A DNA stretch of 64,000 nt from NCBI GenBank assembly GCA_015698045.1, contig BLAL01000302.1, positions 62,001-126,000 of the forward strand. The letters are read 5' to 3'. A model generated the notes under the pieces. The model made no database searches. It saw only the letters and a program-made list of their open reading frames with translations, and was not told where the DNA came from. Origin of the DNA: Rhizophagus clarus (lineage: Eukaryota > Glomeromycota > Glomeromycetes > Glomerales > Glomeraceae). The position numbers and the translations under genes are program-made. Below are positions 12,335 to 26,051 of this stretch, in pieces. Positions within the stretch are counted from its first letter, which is position 1. Each line of letters starts with the position of its first letter.

Positions 12335-15300
12335 AGTTTGTAAGTGTTAAAAAAAATGGTTGGGTATAAAAAAAAGCTGGATTCAGGTTAGACTTATTTT
12401 TTCATATGTTTAATATCCCAGCTTCGTATATGAATGATTGTCTGATTATTACACAGATCACGAATTAATATATACTTATTTATAATAAATAAAAGAATAT
12501 TAATAATTATATAAAATAAAATAACTTTTACCTATTTGTTTCATTATTTAAATAAAATCAAGTATCAAAAATTAAATATTATTGATTTTATCACCTAAAA
12601 TTTAAAAATCTTATATCTAATAATAACTATAAAGTAGACTTACTTTTGGATAATAAATCTGATAACTATCTATTTATTATCAATAATATCATGAAACTAT
12701 AGTTAGGATCTTCTTCTTAAAAGAGTTCAGGTAGATATTTAATGATATTAATATCTTTAAAAAATAGTATTTATTTAAAGAAAATTATAAAAACTAGTAA
12801 ACAGAAAAGGCTTATATGTAGAAAGCTACAGTATATATAGCAAATATTATACAGTTTAGCTTTTAATTTTTCATTTACTAAATTATTGCAAAACTAATTA
12901 CAATTATCTTAATATTACTTTAATCAATATTTGAAAAGTAGATGGTTATGTTTCTATTAAGTTTAGCTTTAATTAACATATGAAATTGGTAATTTCTTTT
13001 CAAAAATCTTTTATAATAATAATTACTTTTTTATATTAATTATTGATTATTGCTTTTATTTAATAATATTAGTTATTATTAATTTAGCATGAATATTTTG
13101 AAAGGAATTGATAATTTCTTTAGAATAACAAACTATACAAAATAGTTTGTTATCAATTATTTTCAAAAAATTGTATTATGATAATATTTAAGAATTATAA
13201 AAATATTATAGCTGAGTTTAAAGATTAACTTTAATTAATAAACATTTATAATTTAATAATTAAAAAGTATAAAATAAAGCTATAAAATTTTATAATAATG
13301 CAAAAAAAGATTTTTTCAGTTTAAAGAAATTATAAATCAATTAGATTTTTTGCATATAAACCAAATAATACAAATTAACAAAAATATATAATTAAAATAA
13401 TTTGAATAACTTTATTATTATAATATACTCTTAAATTTTAACAAGCATTTCCATATAAAATTTTATAAATATTTTTCATTACTTACAATTAATTAATTCT
13501 AATTATACAAACTTATTTTTTACTGAAATTTATATTGCAATTTTTAATCTAAATAAATCTAATTAAAATGAAGTTGAATTCTTTTTAATTTTTTATAACC
13601 AGTTATATTATGAATATTGATAAAACTGCTAAAGTTTATTGCTTTATTATGTTAAATTATATTTTGTTTTATTGTATATTTATATCTCTTCTCTTTTCTT
13701 CTCAAAGTTTTTGATATAATTATTAATATAATTAGTTTATAAATAAATAAAAATTTATTTAAAATAAAAAACTGATTTATATAGATTAAAAGTTATATAA
13801 ATAATTAAAACAAAGTTAAATTTTTTTTGATCTTTTGTAAGTAGTAAGGTTAGAAATTAATATTAAAATCTTTAAACTCAACTAATACATAATATTATTT
13901 TTTTTATCATTGTATATTATTTATTATAATTTTAATCAAAGATGATTAAAATTAAAAAAAAATCTCACAATATAATAAATCAAAAATAAAAAAATGTATA
14001 TAAAAAATATATAATATATGAAAAAATAGATTTAATTGTCTCATTATGAAGTCATCAAACTAAATTTCTAATACTTAAAATGAAAATACTTTTAAATTAG
14101 TTAATGATACAAAATATAAAAAAAACTATTCAAAATTAAAGATAATGATAAAAAATTACTTAAATTTATTGTAAGGGAAATTATATTTCAAGAAGATAAA
14201 GTAAACTTTTTCATATCTGGAATTTGTCTATCTAGTATTTTTACTATGTTTAGAATTTGTCTAGATTTAACTGTCCAAAATTTGTCCAAAATTTTATACC
14301 AAACAAATACTAGATGAATTTTGGACAAAGTTATGACATGTCAAAATTTTAAGTATCAGAAGTGTATCAGATATATAGAAAAGGTTTTTACTTTTGAAAT
14401 CCAAATTACTGATAAGTAAAAAATATTTAGAATTATATTCAGTATTTTTTTTTTATTAAAAAAATTTTATATATTATATAGATATAAAATAAATTACCTA
14501 TTTTCTTTTTTATAATAATTTGTAAAACTTTTATTTTCTCATTAAGATAGTAATACTTATATTTCTTATGATATTCTTAAAAATAAAGATCTTTTGCTAA
14601 ATTTTCTGAAAAATCTTTTAGCATTATAAATATGTATTTGCTATAACATAATTTTTTATAGTATTTATTGATTCTTATACTGTAAATTCTATATAACCTA
14701 TATTAATAAATCTAATTAAAAAATTATAAACTATTGCGCAAAAATAACTAAATATATTATTCCACCATCATTACTTTTATACAATATTGCAAATTTTACT
14801 TTTTTTATAAAAAATAAAAGAAAAATCCATTTTGAATTTTAAATGATTTATATTAATTAATAATTGAAAACTATATATATAAATCCAAGTTGATTTAATA
14901 AAATTATTATAATCATTTATTAAAATCAGATACTTTATACTATATAATTATTAGGCATGTAATATTCAATATGGAGGTCAATGTGAAATGATTAGCTGTC
15001 ATTATACCATACAGTAGCACATAACAACAATCATAAAATATTGAATGAAATATTGAATAACGAAGTGCTTAATAATGGTTATATTCTTGATAATCTTAAT
15101 GATCATGATAAATTGGATATCACATCAATATTAAAGTAAATTTGGAATTATTTGATTATTGCTCTATTCATCTTTCATCTAATTTTTTAATGTAATTATA
15201 AAGTAAAAATCATGATCTCTATAATATGTATTGTATATTATCAGCAATAAATAATATCTGGTAATAAATGATGTTATATGCTAAATATAAGCAAAATAAT

Positions 15301-15384
15301 TGGCATCATGATCCTATGGGATACCAGATATATATCCTTATAAGTATAGACAGGCAAATAATTTAATATTTTGGTATAACACCA
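12335..15384. other. Long AT-rich stretch without supported genes
   Basis: About 3 kb with very low GC, many short homopolymer runs, and no frame with recognisable protein content on either strand. Part of it may be the decayed 5' region of the LINE that follows, but no reverse transcriptase motif is visible. Confidence 0.5.
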
Positions 15385-16726
15385 AATAATTATAGGAGCA
15401 GGATGGATAGTAAAAAATACAGAAATAGATTTCACATGTGGAATTACATACTTCTCTTCCTCTACAAGACTAAAATTGTTAGCAATTTTAACAGCCTTAT
15501 TAACAGTTCCTATAAATAATAACACGCATATATATACAGATAGCCAGTCAACAATTGATAGTATCAACAACATGTTATAATTAAGAGGGATTATAAAGAG
15601 GAAACTATTTAAACAAAATAATTATATTTTATTATATGCAATAGTAGATTTAGTTTACATTAAAAAGATTAATTTAATTTTGCATAAAGTAAAAGGACAT
15701 TCAGGATGTATATGAAATGATAAAGCAGATAAGTTAGCTAAAAAAGGAAGTAAATTAGCCCTAGAAAATGAAGACAGAATAGTAGATCTGGAACTCATTC
15801 TTAATAATAGTAATTTTGAGTTCATACCAAAATGGGGAGTTTGTATAGATAGACAAATAAGGAAATTTTGTGCACAGATATCAGATGCTATATATGAAGC
15901 CAACTGGTCATGTAACAAATATTGGAGTGATATATTTATAGATCAACACAAAAATTGGTATTGGGATGCATATTGGAAAACAACTAAAAGAGTTAATTAT
16001 TTCAACTGCAATTCCTTTAAAACTAATGATGAATTAATACATATTATAAAATGTCAAAATAATCTTCTGCCCACTATAGATAATTTAAAATACAGATTAA
16101 ATATTTACAACAATTTATTATGCCCTATGTGTAATAAAGAAGAAGAAACACTGAAACATCTTACAATTTGTGAAGGCACACAAGAGAATTTTGAAGTAAT
16201 TGAAAATCAAATTATTACAAAAATACTTAAAATCATAAAGAAACATAATTCAAAGAACAACATCAGTTATAATGAATTGGAAAAAATATTATTTAAATAT
16301 AAAGATGAAGTTACTTCTGAATTAAAAGAAAAAAATAGAGTAGAATTAACTCGTGGATTAATTTCAAGTTCTATAATGATGAATTTACAGCAGAAAATAT
16401 TCAGAAAACTTAGTAAAATAATTGCTAATAAAACAATTAATTTATTCCACAAATTTTTTAGGTCAATTCTTTGAAAGCAACGTTGTGAAAAAATGCAACA
16501 ACATGAACGTGATGCAAGAATCTTCCAAGCAGCAAAAAAAAGAAACACAAATTCAACACAAATCCTATCACCTAATACACAAACAAATAATAACTGAAAA
16601 CAAGAAGTATTGGAAAAATTAAAAACAAGTTTAAGCAGATATACAGATCATATTAAAGAATGGATAAAAAAAGGCAGTTCAATATCATGGAAATCAAAAT
16701 CAAAAAAATTGCAAAAAGCAGCGTAG
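15385..16726 (+). pseudogene. LINE relic: RNase H and C-terminal zinc-finger region
   Basis: Reading on the plus strand, a type I RNase H is recognisable in pieces: GAGWIVKN near 15392, STRLKLLAI, then YTDSQSTIDSI, then VKGHSG and NDKADKLAKKGS near 15690-15750. It is followed by a CPMCNKEEETLKHLTIC motif (about 16120-16175), the Cys/His motif commonly found after RNase H in fungal non-LTR retrotransposons. In-frame stops occur after the TDSQ block, between KGHSG and NDKAD, at 16472-16474 and further on; a final stop is at 16724-16726. The reverse transcriptase part is not recognisable, so this is 5'-truncated or decayed. Confidence 0.7.
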
Positions 16727-17733
16727 CGGGTCTTTTGACTTCTCTTCTATGATCACAAGGATGTAATATCTAAGATAGCTCGTTTCACATGTGCTTACTT
16801 GTGTAAGAGAATTGTCAACCGACAGTGCACATATGAGATTTCTTTAAAATGACGGATGGTTTATAAATTAATCATATTAGAATTAATTAATTATATTTTT
16901 TATATAATTTACAAAAATTTTAATAAATCTATAAATGCGCTACAGAAAAAAAAAAATATTTTGGTATAACTTAATATATATTTTAACTGTACTATAATCA
17001 ATTATATTATAATAGACTTACAATTATTACAGCAAAACTTTTATATTTTTTATATTAAAATCTTTAATCAAAAATCTATTAAATTATTTAAAAATTAAAT
17101 ATTTTTGAAAAGTTTAAATAGCACCTAGGCTCAGTCATTATGCTGAACTTATATATCGCTATCAGGATATTATAAATATAACTTATTAGGAAAATCAGAT
17201 GAATTGTTATAGATCAGTTGAGGATTATGGTTATTTTTATTTATTTGGATTTATTGTATATTATTCTATTAGATTATTAGATTATTTTTATTTAGGTTAG
17301 TTTAAAAGATTTAAGATTAGTTTACTTTAAGGATTATTCATAGGTCACATTTAGCTGTATTGGATGGGTTTTATCATTTGTATTTAATATTTTTGTTAAT
17401 ATTTTACAATAAAATATTACATGACCTTTGAATTAAAAAAAAAAAGAAAAGTTTATCGCGGTTTTCAAAAAGGTGCGATCAGCAATCACGAGATCTGTAC
17501 TGCTAAAAAACTAATTTTTTGATATATTCCAAAGATCTCGTTATAAATTTACTATTTGACATAGCAATCTTTTTTCCATTTCAGAACCTGCATGTTTTTG
17601 CTTTACTTGTGTAAAAGTTTCAAAGTTATTGCTCACAAATACGACAAAAATCTTCAGTGTTTTTAATGATCTTCCACAATTTTCTGCGATCTTTATCATA
17701 TAACAAATAATCATTACATTATACTGTACTAAA
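16727..17733. other. Possible LINE 3' tail ending in poly(A), then AT-rich DNA
   Basis: An AATAAA motif near 17408 is followed about 25 bp later by an A-rich run ending near 17450. This would fit the 3' end of the LINE whose coding relic ends at 16726, with an untranslated tail of about 700 bp. No target duplication was identified, so the link is inference. Confidence 0.35.
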
Positions 17734-18900
17734 ATGGGAAAGAATTTAAGTGAAGACTTAAAATGGCGTATTATTTATTGTTATCAAGAAGGTTTTAGAA
17801 CAACAGAAATTGCTAAAAGATTATATATTAGCAAAACAACCGTCATTAAGGTTTGCAAAATTTTTGATAAATGGGGATGTGTTAGTGATCCTTTTGTAGG
17901 AAAGCCAGGAAAAAGAAAGATATTTATGCCAAAAGATATGCAGGTGAATTAAAATTCTTCAATCTTTTTAAAAGACAAAAATATTTTATTAATTAAAATA
18001 ATTTTTTTAAAGATATTACGAGAGATTGTTCAGGAAAAGGTTGATTATTATTTAGACGAATTTGTTCATAAAATAGAAGTAAAAACTGGAAAGTTAGTTT
18101 CAATACCAATATTATAGCGTTCTCTTCAATACTGTGGTATTACTAGAAAAAAAGTATATATTAATAGGCCGAAAAAGGGAGGGTTATAATAAATAAATTA
18201 AATTAATTTTACATTACTATTATTAATTTATTTATAATTTATATGTTTTTTAGTTACAGAAAGCAGCATATGAACAAAATGAAACATTGCGAGGTTATTT
18301 TATGTATCAAATAGAAATAGAATATAGTGCTGAACAACTAATATTTATTGATGAGACATCCAAAGATGAAAGAAGTGTTTCGTGTTTATATGGTTATTTT
18401 TATGTAAATAACAGAGCAAATAAAAAGGTAGTATTTATAAGAGGAAAATGTTATACAATATTACCAGCATTAACAATTGATGGATTTATTGCTGCTAAGA
18501 TAATGGAAAGTAGTTGTAATAAAGATAAATTTTGAATCTTTATAATAACTCAAGTGGTAATTATTTTATTCAATAATTATTTTTTTTTATTATTTAAAAT
18601 TATACATAATACTAAATTATTATTTGTTTAAGTTACCACAGATGAACCCATATCCCAGTAAAAATAGTGTACTTATTATGGATAATGCTTATATTCATCA
18701 TGATACAGAATTAATAGAATCAATTGAAAAAGTTGGATGTAAAATACTTTATTTGCCACCATATTCCTCCTGATTTAAACCCCCATAAAAATGGCATTTT
18801 CAACATTAAAGTATTGATTAAAACAATATAAAGATATTGTTAATAGTTGTGATAATCCTATTTATATACTTCTTGTGGCATTATCTCAAATTATCTTCTA
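17734..18900 (+). pseudogene. Tc1/IS630-like transposase relic with introns
   Basis: The first exon (17734 to about 17943) encodes a helix-turn-helix N terminus (LSEDLKWRIIYCYQEG, then TEIAKRLYISKTTV). After an intron (acceptor near 18012) a second exon runs to about 18190; a third starts near 18255 and carries the first catalytic Asp in LIFIDETSKDERS. After a further intron (about 18557-18633) the second Asp is in VLIMDNAYIHH and the third-residue region is YLPPYSS-stop, where PDLNPIE would be expected. Stops within exons 2 and 3 and the broken LPPYSPDLNP motif show it is inactive. No terminal repeats were found. Confidence 0.7.
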
Positions 18901-19060
18901 ATATGGCGAAACAATATTTTCAACAATTAATTTATATATAAAAAAAAATATTGGAAATAAAAATTTATAATTGTTATTCATGTAATCAAAATTATTTATT
19001 AATTTTATTAATTTCAGTCTCCTAAACTTAGAAATGAGTATAAGTAATACAATGTAAATA

Positions 19061-19615
19061 TTACATAAATTTCTTTGATTCATTACGTATTATTTGTCTA
19101 CAGCCAATTTTAATTACACCTATCAAATTATATTCATCATCAGTTAATTTAAATAACTGATTAACATGAATTTTCTCTTCCTTAAATTTTTGTAAATAAT
19201 AAGTGAATTTATCTGCACCATACTTTTGATCCAATTCTTCCAAAAATTTGTTCATAGAAGGAATTTCTATACTATTTTGAATTACATTAGAATTTTGAAT
19301 TATATTAGGATTTTGAATTACATTTGGATTTTGAATTTGAATTACATTAGAAATAGATAATAAAGAATTTTGTGTATTAGAATTCATTGGCATTATATGA
19401 CAAGATGATGGTATTTGAGTATTTGTTGATAATTCTACAGAACTGGTATTTGATATTTTAACAGAATGTAACATGCTAAAAATTGCATGATTTGGAAGTG
19501 TTTCTAAATTCGTATATCCTTTAAACTATAAAAAATAAAAATAATAGATTAAATATAGTAGTAATTTAAGTTATATTACAAATACTTTGATACTTACAAT
19601 ATCTTGAGCCCACAT
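19061..19615 (-). CDS. Small SAM-domain protein, 3' exons
   Basis: Two exons join in frame: 19615-19598 and 19525-19061, with a 72-bp intron (GT at 19597, AG at 19526). The product from the ATG at 19615 would be 160 residues. It starts MWAQDIFKGYTNLET, has an Asn-rich middle with four near-identical VIQN repeats, and ends in a sterile alpha motif-like segment of about 60 residues (core KFKEEKIHVNQLFKLTDDEY, then IGVIKIGCRQII). SAM domains mediate protein-protein contacts; the specific role is unknown. The frame is also open upstream of the ATG, and an exon at 21931-22118 may belong to the same gene, cut off by the repeat element between. Confidence 0.5.
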
Positions 19616-19639
19616 TGAAAATGATATATTTGATAAGGG

Positions 19640-21885
19640 CAAATGACGGTAGAGATGCGATCTGTGATCTGAGGATTCAGATAATCCACCCATCCATCCG
19701 ATTCAACGCAGATTTGGATTGATACAGATAGATTACAGATAATCCGTATAATCCAGTTTATTTATAAAAATTAATTTTTAATAAAAAATTTTAAAAAATT
19801 GAAAAACAAATTGAAAAAAATTTATTTCTTTATTAAAACAGATTGAAAAAATTAATTTTTGAAATAAAAAAAAACTGGTATATTTAATATATAAAAAAAC
19901 GCCGAAACGTTTTTTATATTTAATTATCAGTTTCAGTATTTTTTTTGCAATTTTATATATAAAAAAATGCCTAAAAATTGTTAGTTTTAGCATAAAAATG
20001 CCAGAACCAATAGTTCTGACGTATTTACATGTAAAAATAAAAAAAAATGACAGAACTATTAGTTCCAGCGCATATATACATGTAAAAATAAAAAAAATGC
20101 CGAAACTCACAGTTCCAGCGTTTTATATGTAATGTTGATTAAAAAACACTGAAACTATAGTTCTGGCTTTAACAATTTTTTCATTATTAAAAACGATTAT
20201 TAAAAATGATTAAGAAAATCATTTTTTTTAATATTATTAAAAGCGATTAAGAAAAATCATTTTTTTTATTACTTTATTATTAAAAACGATCAAGAAAAAT
20301 CATTTTTTTTTAATAGTTTTATTAAAAACGATCAAGAAAAATTGTTTTTTTTTTAATATTTTATTAAAAACGATCAAGAAAAATCATTTTTTTTTTAATA
20401 TTTTTATTAAAAACGATCAAGAAAAATCATTTTTTTTTAATATTTTTATTAAAAATGATCAAGAAAAATTTAATATTTTTATTAAAAATGATCAAGAAAA
20501 ATCATTTTTTTTTTAATATTTTTATTAAAAACGATCAAGAAAAATCATTTTTTTTAATATTTTTATTAAAAACGATCAAGAAAAATCATTTTTTTATTAC
20601 TATATTATTAAAAATGATTAAGAAAAATCATTTTTTTTATTACTATATTATTAAAAACGATTAAGAAAATTGTTTTTTTTAATATTTTTATTAAAAACGA
20701 TTAAGAAAATTGTTTTTTTTAATATTTTTATTAAAAACGATTAAGAAAATCGTTTTTTTTAATATTTTTATTAAAAACGATTAAGAAAATCGTTTTTTTT
20801 AATATTTTTATTAAAAACGATTAAGAAAATCGTTTTTTTAATATTTTTATTAAAAACGATTAAGAAAATCGTTTTTTTAATATTTTTATTAAAAACGATT
20901 AAGAAAATCGTTTTTTTTAATATTTTTATTAAAAACGATTAAGAAAATCGTTTTTTTTATTATTTTTATTAAAAACGATTAAGAAAATCGTTTTTTTTAT
21001 TATTTTTATTAAAAACGATTAAGAAAATCGTTTTTTTTATTATTTTTATTAAAAACGATTAAGAAAATCGTTTTTTTTATTATTTTTATTAAAAACGATT
21101 AAGAAAATCGTTTTTTTTATTATTTTTATTAAAAACGATTAAGAAAAATCATTTTTTTTTATTACTTTATTATTAAAAATGATTAAGAAAAATCATTTTT
21201 TTTATTACTTTATTATTAAAAACGATTAAGAAAATCATTTTTTTTAATATTTTTATTAATAACGATTAAGAAAAATCATTTTTTTTATTACTTTATTATT
21301 AAAACGATTAAGAAAATCATTTTTTTATTATTTTTGTTATTAAAAATGATTAAGAAAAATCATTTTTTTTATTATTTTTATTTTAAAAACGATTAAAAAA
21401 AATTGTTTTTTTTTATTATTTTTATTATTAAAAACGATTAAAAAAATCGTTATGAAAGATTGAAAAAAAATGCCAGAACCATTATTACCAACATTTTTTC
21501 ATGCCAAAACTTAATAATTATATCAGTTTTTTTTATATATACAAGAGTCAAGGCAATTACTCGATCCTACCCGATCCATTCGGAGCTCTAGAACTAATAG
21601 TTCTAGCGCATTTACATGTAAAAATAAAAAAAAATGCCAGAACTACATAAGTTAGCATTTTTTTATATTTGTTTGACTCAAATATATGTCAGATCAATAG
21701 TCAGGTCAGGTAGCCAACTAATACTGACATGACCCGAGTTTGGGTTATGAATTTGATGATCTGATCCAAATATTTTATTTTTTGTAAAAAAAATTCCAGA
21801 TTGATCCAGAATCTATCGAATGAATCCAGATCAATCTAAATCAGATCACAGATCGTAAAATCTCATCCAGATCACGGTCATCTTT
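19640..21885. mobile_element. Large non-coding repeat element with related ends and internal satellites
   Basis: Both ends carry GATCTGTGATCTGA-type sequence in inverted orientation (about 19655-19730 and about 21780-21885) rich in AGATCYGGAT-like motifs. Inside are two kinds of tandem repeat: AATAGTTCTGGCG / TTTACATGTAAAAATAAA units at 19990-20130 and 21590-21650, and the hairpin satellite 20180-21450. No transposase and no clear target duplication. Boundaries are approximate. Confidence 0.5.
20180..21450. repeat. Hairpin satellite, 38-40 bp unit, about 30 copies
   Basis: Each unit reads roughly TTTTTATTAAAAACGATT followed by AAGAAAATCGTTTTTTTTAA, so every unit contains the self-complementary pair AAAACGATT / AATCGTTTT and can fold into a hairpin. 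The unit length between 20680 and 20860 is 40 bp, with slightly shorter or longer units at the edges. Central units are nearly identical and outer ones are diverged (ACGATT to ATGATT). The open frame at 20455-20664 is repeat translation. Confidence 0.9.
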
Positions 21886-21930
21886 TACAAAACAATGTTT
21901 ATGATTATAAAAATTGCATATATACTTAAC

Positions 21931-22118
21931 CTTTAATTGAATCATAATTTCGCTAATCATTTTTTTTTTTCATCAAGTTTACTTTCTTTTGAAATTCTAT
22001 TTGTTTCACGTTTTACTGCATAGCTTTGCACTGCACCTTTTTTTTTAATTTTGACAGATTTTGATTTTGGTAATTCTTCTTCCGTTTTCTTATCTGTACT
22101 CAGTTCTAAATCATCATC
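21931..22118 (-). pseudogene. Lysine-rich exon, probable upstream exon of the SAM-domain gene
   Basis: On the minus strand a 188-bp open segment lies between an AG acceptor (22119-22120) and a GTTAAG donor (21930). It encodes a charged region (DDDLELSTDKKTEEELPKS, then KSVKIKKKGAVQSYAVKRE). A run of ten A at 21961-21970 puts the end of the exon out of frame; with one base more or less it would read on into MISEIMIQLK. Linking it to the SAM exons at 19061-19615 is inference from strand and order. Confidence 0.35.
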
Positions 22119-24269
22119 CTATTTTATTTACCATAACAAATTTAAAATTAATATATAGTTTAAAAAAAAAATGAAAATTATGCGCTAAATTGTTACTTTA
22201 TTATATTCTCATTTTTTTTTTATTTTTTCGAATCTTAGTTTGAAATTAAAAAAAATATTAAAAGTTATTTTTATTATTGCTATTTTTGAATTATTGTGAT
22301 TAGATGATTTGTTAATCGATTAAAATTAAATACTAAAAATAACAAAAACAACTGAAAATAACTGAAAACAATAGAAAATAATAAAATACTATTTATTTAT
22401 ATTATAAAAAATGCAATAAAAATTGATTTTAAAACTATTTTTTAAAAAGAAATAATACTTATTCTTTTTTTATTTATTTTTAAGTCATTTTAATTTAAAA
22501 TATACATTAGGTAAAAAATTTTTTAAATATTTCTTTATTTATTAACTATTGTATTTTAACTTTTTTTAAAGTCTTTAGAACTTTAAAAATACTTCTATTT
22601 AAATAGTATTTAAATATTAATGTAAATATTTTTAAAGAAATACTAACTAACCTTTTCAAGTTCTTTATCTAAGAATAAAAGATCTAAAAAAAAAATTAAT
22701 TAATGAGCAAAAAAATAGTTAAAAATAAAAAAAATAGTTAGAAATAATAATATAAAATAAAAAATTATTATCTTTTACTTAGTAGAAATTAATATGAATC
22801 TTAAAAATCTTTAGAATCAGTTTTAAAAATCAGCTTTTAAGAATTAAATCTTAGAAATCAGTTTATAAGTTATAATAAAAAACAAAAGACAAATAATAAA
22901 AAAATTATTAATAATATTATATAATGGTGATTAATATTATACACATCAAGTAATATTTATAGTATTTATGGCATAAATGTGATTATTTTTTATTTTTATA
23001 ATATTAATTTTTATTTATTATAAAATTAATCACTAATTACAGTAATTTGAAAATAGTAATAAACAATTTTAAAAAAAATATTTAAATAACTTTAAAAAAT
23101 ATTATTATTTAATTTTATTAAATAACTTGAAAAATATTAAAAGTTATTTTTTATTAAATAATTTTAAAAAAACATTTAAATAACTCTAAAAAAATATTTA
23201 AATAAAACTTTAAAAAAACATTTCAATAACTTTAAAAAACATTTAAATAACTTTAAAAAAACATTTAAATAGCTTTAAAAAATATTAATAGAAAGAACTC
23301 TTTTCAGTCACAGTTAACTGATATTTGATGTGGTAATAAGACCTCTTTTTTGGTGATAAAGAGTATATTTACTAATAAAACTTTTATTTATTTCTTAGGC
23401 TTATAATTATTATCAAAGACTCAATAATTCAGATATATGAATAAATTTGATCAAACAGATTTAAAAACTAAAACATAGAAAATATGGACTTTATATCTGC
23501 TTTTCTTTAAAATGAAAACAACTTTAAAGATATGTATAAAGTCATTAATAATACTACTAATTTTATTAATAAAATTAAACACTTTATTTTATATAGTAAT
23601 ATAGAAATAGTTGTTAATAAACTTGGCAATAAAAATTTAGCCAAAATATTATGGTTAGAACAATTGCTAGAAAAATATGACTTTACTGCAAATAATATTT
23701 TACCCAATTTCACTAATAATCATTAATCTCTCAAATAAGATACAAATAATGATGATAACACAGGAAAAAGGGACCTCCTGCTAATCTAATTATATCAATA
23801 ATATTAAGATAGAGTATGGTCCTAATATAAATCAAAAGAAAAACCAAAATGAAACAATGTTTAACCAAATGGAAACACACACTTTATTATTAGCACATCA
23901 CAAATCATTGATCATCTTGATAATCTAGAGATAACTGATAACGCTAATAAATATTGCAGATCTTTATCACTAAATTTAATTAAAAGTCCAGAAAAATTTT
24001 TCACACCAGCTTACTCTTTTCTCCCTAGTATCTACATATATTGTAGATAATAAAAAAGAAAAAAATAATTATAATACAAAAATATTAGAGAATGAAAAAT
24101 GATACATATAAAAGAAATTATAGTATATAATTCTAAATTTAGATTTTTTAAATCTCAGAAAAAGAATTAAAATATTAATGATAATTTATATTTAAAGAAA
24201 AATATTTTTTTTTCTAATTATCTATATAAATAAATGTATCTAATCAAATTATTACATAATAGAAATATA
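22119..24269. other. AT-rich intergenic DNA
   Basis: No supported gene. At 23060-23285 a loose repeat of AACTTTAAAAAAACATTTAAAT units is seen. The two antisense open frames at 23507-23726 are low-complexity and match nothing I recognise. Confidence 0.5.
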
Positions 24270-26051
24270 CAGTCACATCTTAATATAATAAAGTAAGTAA
24301 TTAGATCAATCAAACCTTTATTATAAAAAATTTGTTAATGCTATAAGGGGCATGCCAAAAATTAGCTGATTTAATAGAGAGGATGGGGAGCTAACTTAAA
24401 AATCAGGTTCCTATGATTGGCTATAAATTATATAATATATATAATATATTATTACTATTTATATATTAAAATAGTTTTTTGCAATTATCTTGCCATCTCA
24501 ATTTAACTAAATTTTTTTTATTTTGTAGGGCTTATCAAAAGCTATAAAACAAAAAAAAAATTCATAAAAATTGGATTACTAGATCACAAGTTATTTATAT
24601 AAATATAATTATATATATTATTATACATTTTTTTAACCAATCAAAATGCGATCAAATGGGGGGTAGGAAGATAAGAGCTATTAATTAAAGGAAATCAGCT
24701 GATTTCTGGCACATCTTTAACGAATTATTCAGTATAAAGGCAAGATCATGTGACTTGTCAATTTAATTAGATAATTTATAATATTTGATCTAGAAAAAAA
24801 AATTTTTTTTTATAATGTTATCAGATGAAAAATATAACTGGATTTTTGAAAATTAAGGTAAAGAAGGGTTGAAAAAGGTGTTTTTTGTTATTTTTTTTTA
24901 ATTAATTTAAGTTATTAATTTTTTTTTTTTTTAGTGTTGCTAAACAAAAAATATAACTGGACTTTTAGAATTAAGGTAAGAAAAGGTTGGAGAAAGTATT
25001 TTTTGTTATTTTTTTAATTAATTAGGTTATTAATTTTTTTTTTTTTTTTGTAGTATTATCAGACAAAAAATATGCCCAGACTTTTGAAATTAAAGTAAGA
25101 GAAAGTTTGGGTAGTGTTTTTGTTATTTTTTTTAATTAATTAAATTATTAATTTTTTTTTTTTTTATAGTGTTGCAGACAAAAAATATGACTGAACTTTT
25201 AGAATTAAGGTAAGGAAGGACTGTGGTGGTGTTTTTTATTATTTTTTTTTAATTAATTAAATTATTCATTTTTTTTCTTTTTTGTAGTATTGCCAGATAA
25301 AAAATATGACTAGACTTTTGAAATTAAGGTAAAGAAGAGCTGAAAAAGATGTTATTATTATTTTTTTTAAATAATTTTTTATTTTTATTTTTATAGAGAT
25401 ACTAGATAAAATATAAATAGTAGATAGATGCTATGCAGATAGAGATTAGAGTTAACTTTGATGTGTAAATACAAAACTAATAAATTTAATAATACAATTT
25501 AATATTTTAACATTATTAAAATGATTTGTTAAATATCTTTTATAATTCTGTACTTTTCATATATTATGTATTTAAAAAAAAATTATTTTTTTATTAAATT
25601 ATCATAGGACCATTGGTATATCAGTTATCTTTATTTTATTAGAAAAAAATTTGTTATAAAAAAATTTGTTATAAAAAGAGTCATTTTTATATATGCTATT
25701 TTGTAACTTCACTTTGTATAATAATATACAGCTCATAATTAATAAAATTCAGTTAATTAAGAGTTTTTTCATATGTTTATAGTTATAGGTTAAACTAGTT
25801 TTTAAATTTGGCAAAACAAAAAACCTCAGTTTTAATAATTTTTTTTTATAAGAATTTATTATAGTTTTACCATTATATATGAATTTTTATAATTAAGTTT
25901 TACCATTTTTTTATTAAGTTTTTAATATAATTTTACCAAGTTTCATATTTACTATAAGGTTTTGCTTGCAACCTTACATATGTTAATATCTGACAATTTA
26001 TTATATAGTATTCTTTGTTATATTAAGGTTTACTATAGAAAGGAATGACTG
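24270..26051. mobile_element. Possible pogo-like non-autonomous element, about 1.8 kb
   Basis: CAGTCACATCTTAATATAA at the left and TTATATTAAGG...GAATGACTG at the right are imperfect inverted ends next to TA dinucleotides (24268-24269 and 26052-26053). Inside is a second pair of inverted segments (ATGCCAAAAATTAGCTGATTT near 24352 and its diverged complement ending near 24712) and the repeat array at 24830-25400. No transposase is visible. End similarity is patchy, so the boundaries are tentative. Confidence 0.35.
24830..25400 (+). repeat. Tandem array of exon-like units flanked by splice-like signals, about 117 bp unit
   Basis: Five units start with a T tract ending in GTAG or ATAG (near 24924, 25054, 25168, 25287 and 25397). 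Each continues with about 40 bp of the type TTGCCAGAYAAAAAATATGA, then CTTTTGAAATTAA, and then a GGTAAGRA or AGTAAGAG donor-like site. The rest of the unit is AT-rich. Copies are diverged and have no common open frame. Confidence 0.7.

Noticed and set aside
20180-21450. CRISPR-like array because of the regular palindromic repeat
   Set aside because: There are no unique spacers between units, the context is a fungal genome, and no cas genes are present; it is a simple satellite.
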